Of a stretch of DNA of 5,101 nt, positions 4,900 through 5,101 are shown piece by piece (the first letter of the stretch is position 1; each line of letters starts with the position of its first letter). The position numbers and the translations under genes were made by a program. The DNA is from Methylovulum sp. GTDB lineage: Bacteria; Pseudomonadota; Gammaproteobacteria; Methylococcales; Methylomonadaceae. The stretch is taken from assembly GCA_028713595.1 (NCBI GenBank), contig JAQTNZ010000255.1:1-5101 (forward strand), read 5' to 3'. The notes under the pieces were generated by a model. That model saw nothing but the letters and a program-made list of their open reading frames with translations, did not search any database and was not told where the DNA came from.

Positions 4900-5101
4900 A
4901 TGGAAATCCAGCGTATTGTTGAGGCTATCTTATTTGCCGCCAAACGGCCTATGACCAGCCAGCAAGTGCAACAGGTGTTCCCTGAATTGGAACAACCGGA
5001 CTTGGCCGACATCCAAGCGGCTATTGATGCGCTGATCGTGGTTTACCGGCCGCATGGGATAGAATTGGCAAAAGTGGCTAGCGGCTACCGCTTTCAGGTG
5101 C
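4900..5101 (+). CDS. scpB: Segregation and condensation protein B, N-terminal part (runs off the window)
   Basis: ScpB is the winged-helix partner that dimerises and wraps the central part of ScpA in the condensin complex. The first 67 codons are present. MEIQRIVEAILFAAKRPMT matches the first helix of the family (IEAILFAA, with a basic residue and Pro after it), and GIELAKVASGYRFQV matches the wing strand 'GIEL-VA-GYRFQ' typical of ScpB. The ATG at 4900 is 16 bases after the scpA stop and lacks a clear Shine-Dalgarno sequence. An in-frame GTG at 4885, one base after the scpA stop, would add five residues. Either way translation is probably coupled to scpA. The gene is cut by the window edge, not broken. 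Confidence 0.93.
   Translation, partial: MEIQRIVEAILFAAKRPMTSQQVQQVFPELEQPDLADIQAAIDALIVVYRPHGIELAKVASGYRFQV

Noticed and set aside
4454..5012. Minus-strand open frames antisense to scpA and scpB
   Set aside because: They are complementary to genes with clear family motifs; their translations are Ser/Arg-rich low-information sequences typical of antisense frames.
1..5101. CRISPR array, insertion sequence, tRNA/rRNA or defence system
   Set aside because: No regular direct repeats with spacers, no transposase-like frame, no tRNA-like or rRNA-like sequence and no defence-related protein family were seen.

Overview
The window reads as ordinary chromosomal DNA from a gammaproteobacterium. Three things point there: a clear YciO homologue, ScpA/ScpB instead of MukBEF (so not Enterobacterales or Vibrionales), and an mtnB-mtnD-mtnC order like that known from pseudomonads. 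Moderate GC in the genes and AT-rich gaps would fit a methanotroph-like or other environmental lineage, but that assignment is inference only; no ribosomal or other phylogenetic marker is present.

Left half, minus strand (75-2043): three genes of the methionine salvage (methylthioadenosine recycling) pathway, read right to left. mtnB dehydrates methylthioribulose-1-phosphate, mtnC converts the diketone product by enolisation and dephosphorylation to acireductone, and mtnD oxidises acireductone to the 2-keto precursor of methionine. mtnD and mtnC overlap by 4 bases. mtnB and mtnD are separated by a structured spacer bounded by an 8-bp inverted repeat (1349-1434) that overlaps the mtnB stop codon. 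MtnA, MTA phosphorylase/nucleosidase, MTR kinase and the final transaminase are not in the window.

Middle (2044-2486): a divergent intergenic region of about 420-440 bp holding candidate promoters for both sides, several dyads and an AT-rich core. No convincing gene is seen in it.

Right half, plus strand: yciO (2487-3110) and an M50 site-2-protease-type membrane metalloprotease (3125-3778) form a tight pair. A 289-bp gap follows, holding an inverted repeat, a doubtful 37-codon ORF and a probable scpA promoter whose -35 area contains a perfect 12-bp palindrome. Then come scpA (4068-4883) and the start of scpB (4900 to the window edge), encoding the kleisin and winged-helix subunits of the Smc-ScpAB condensin.

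I found no convincing new multi-gene system. The items most worth a second look are non-coding: the element between mtnB and mtnD, the dyads in the mtnB leader, the palindrome at the scpA promoter and the structured 3' flank of the protease gene.
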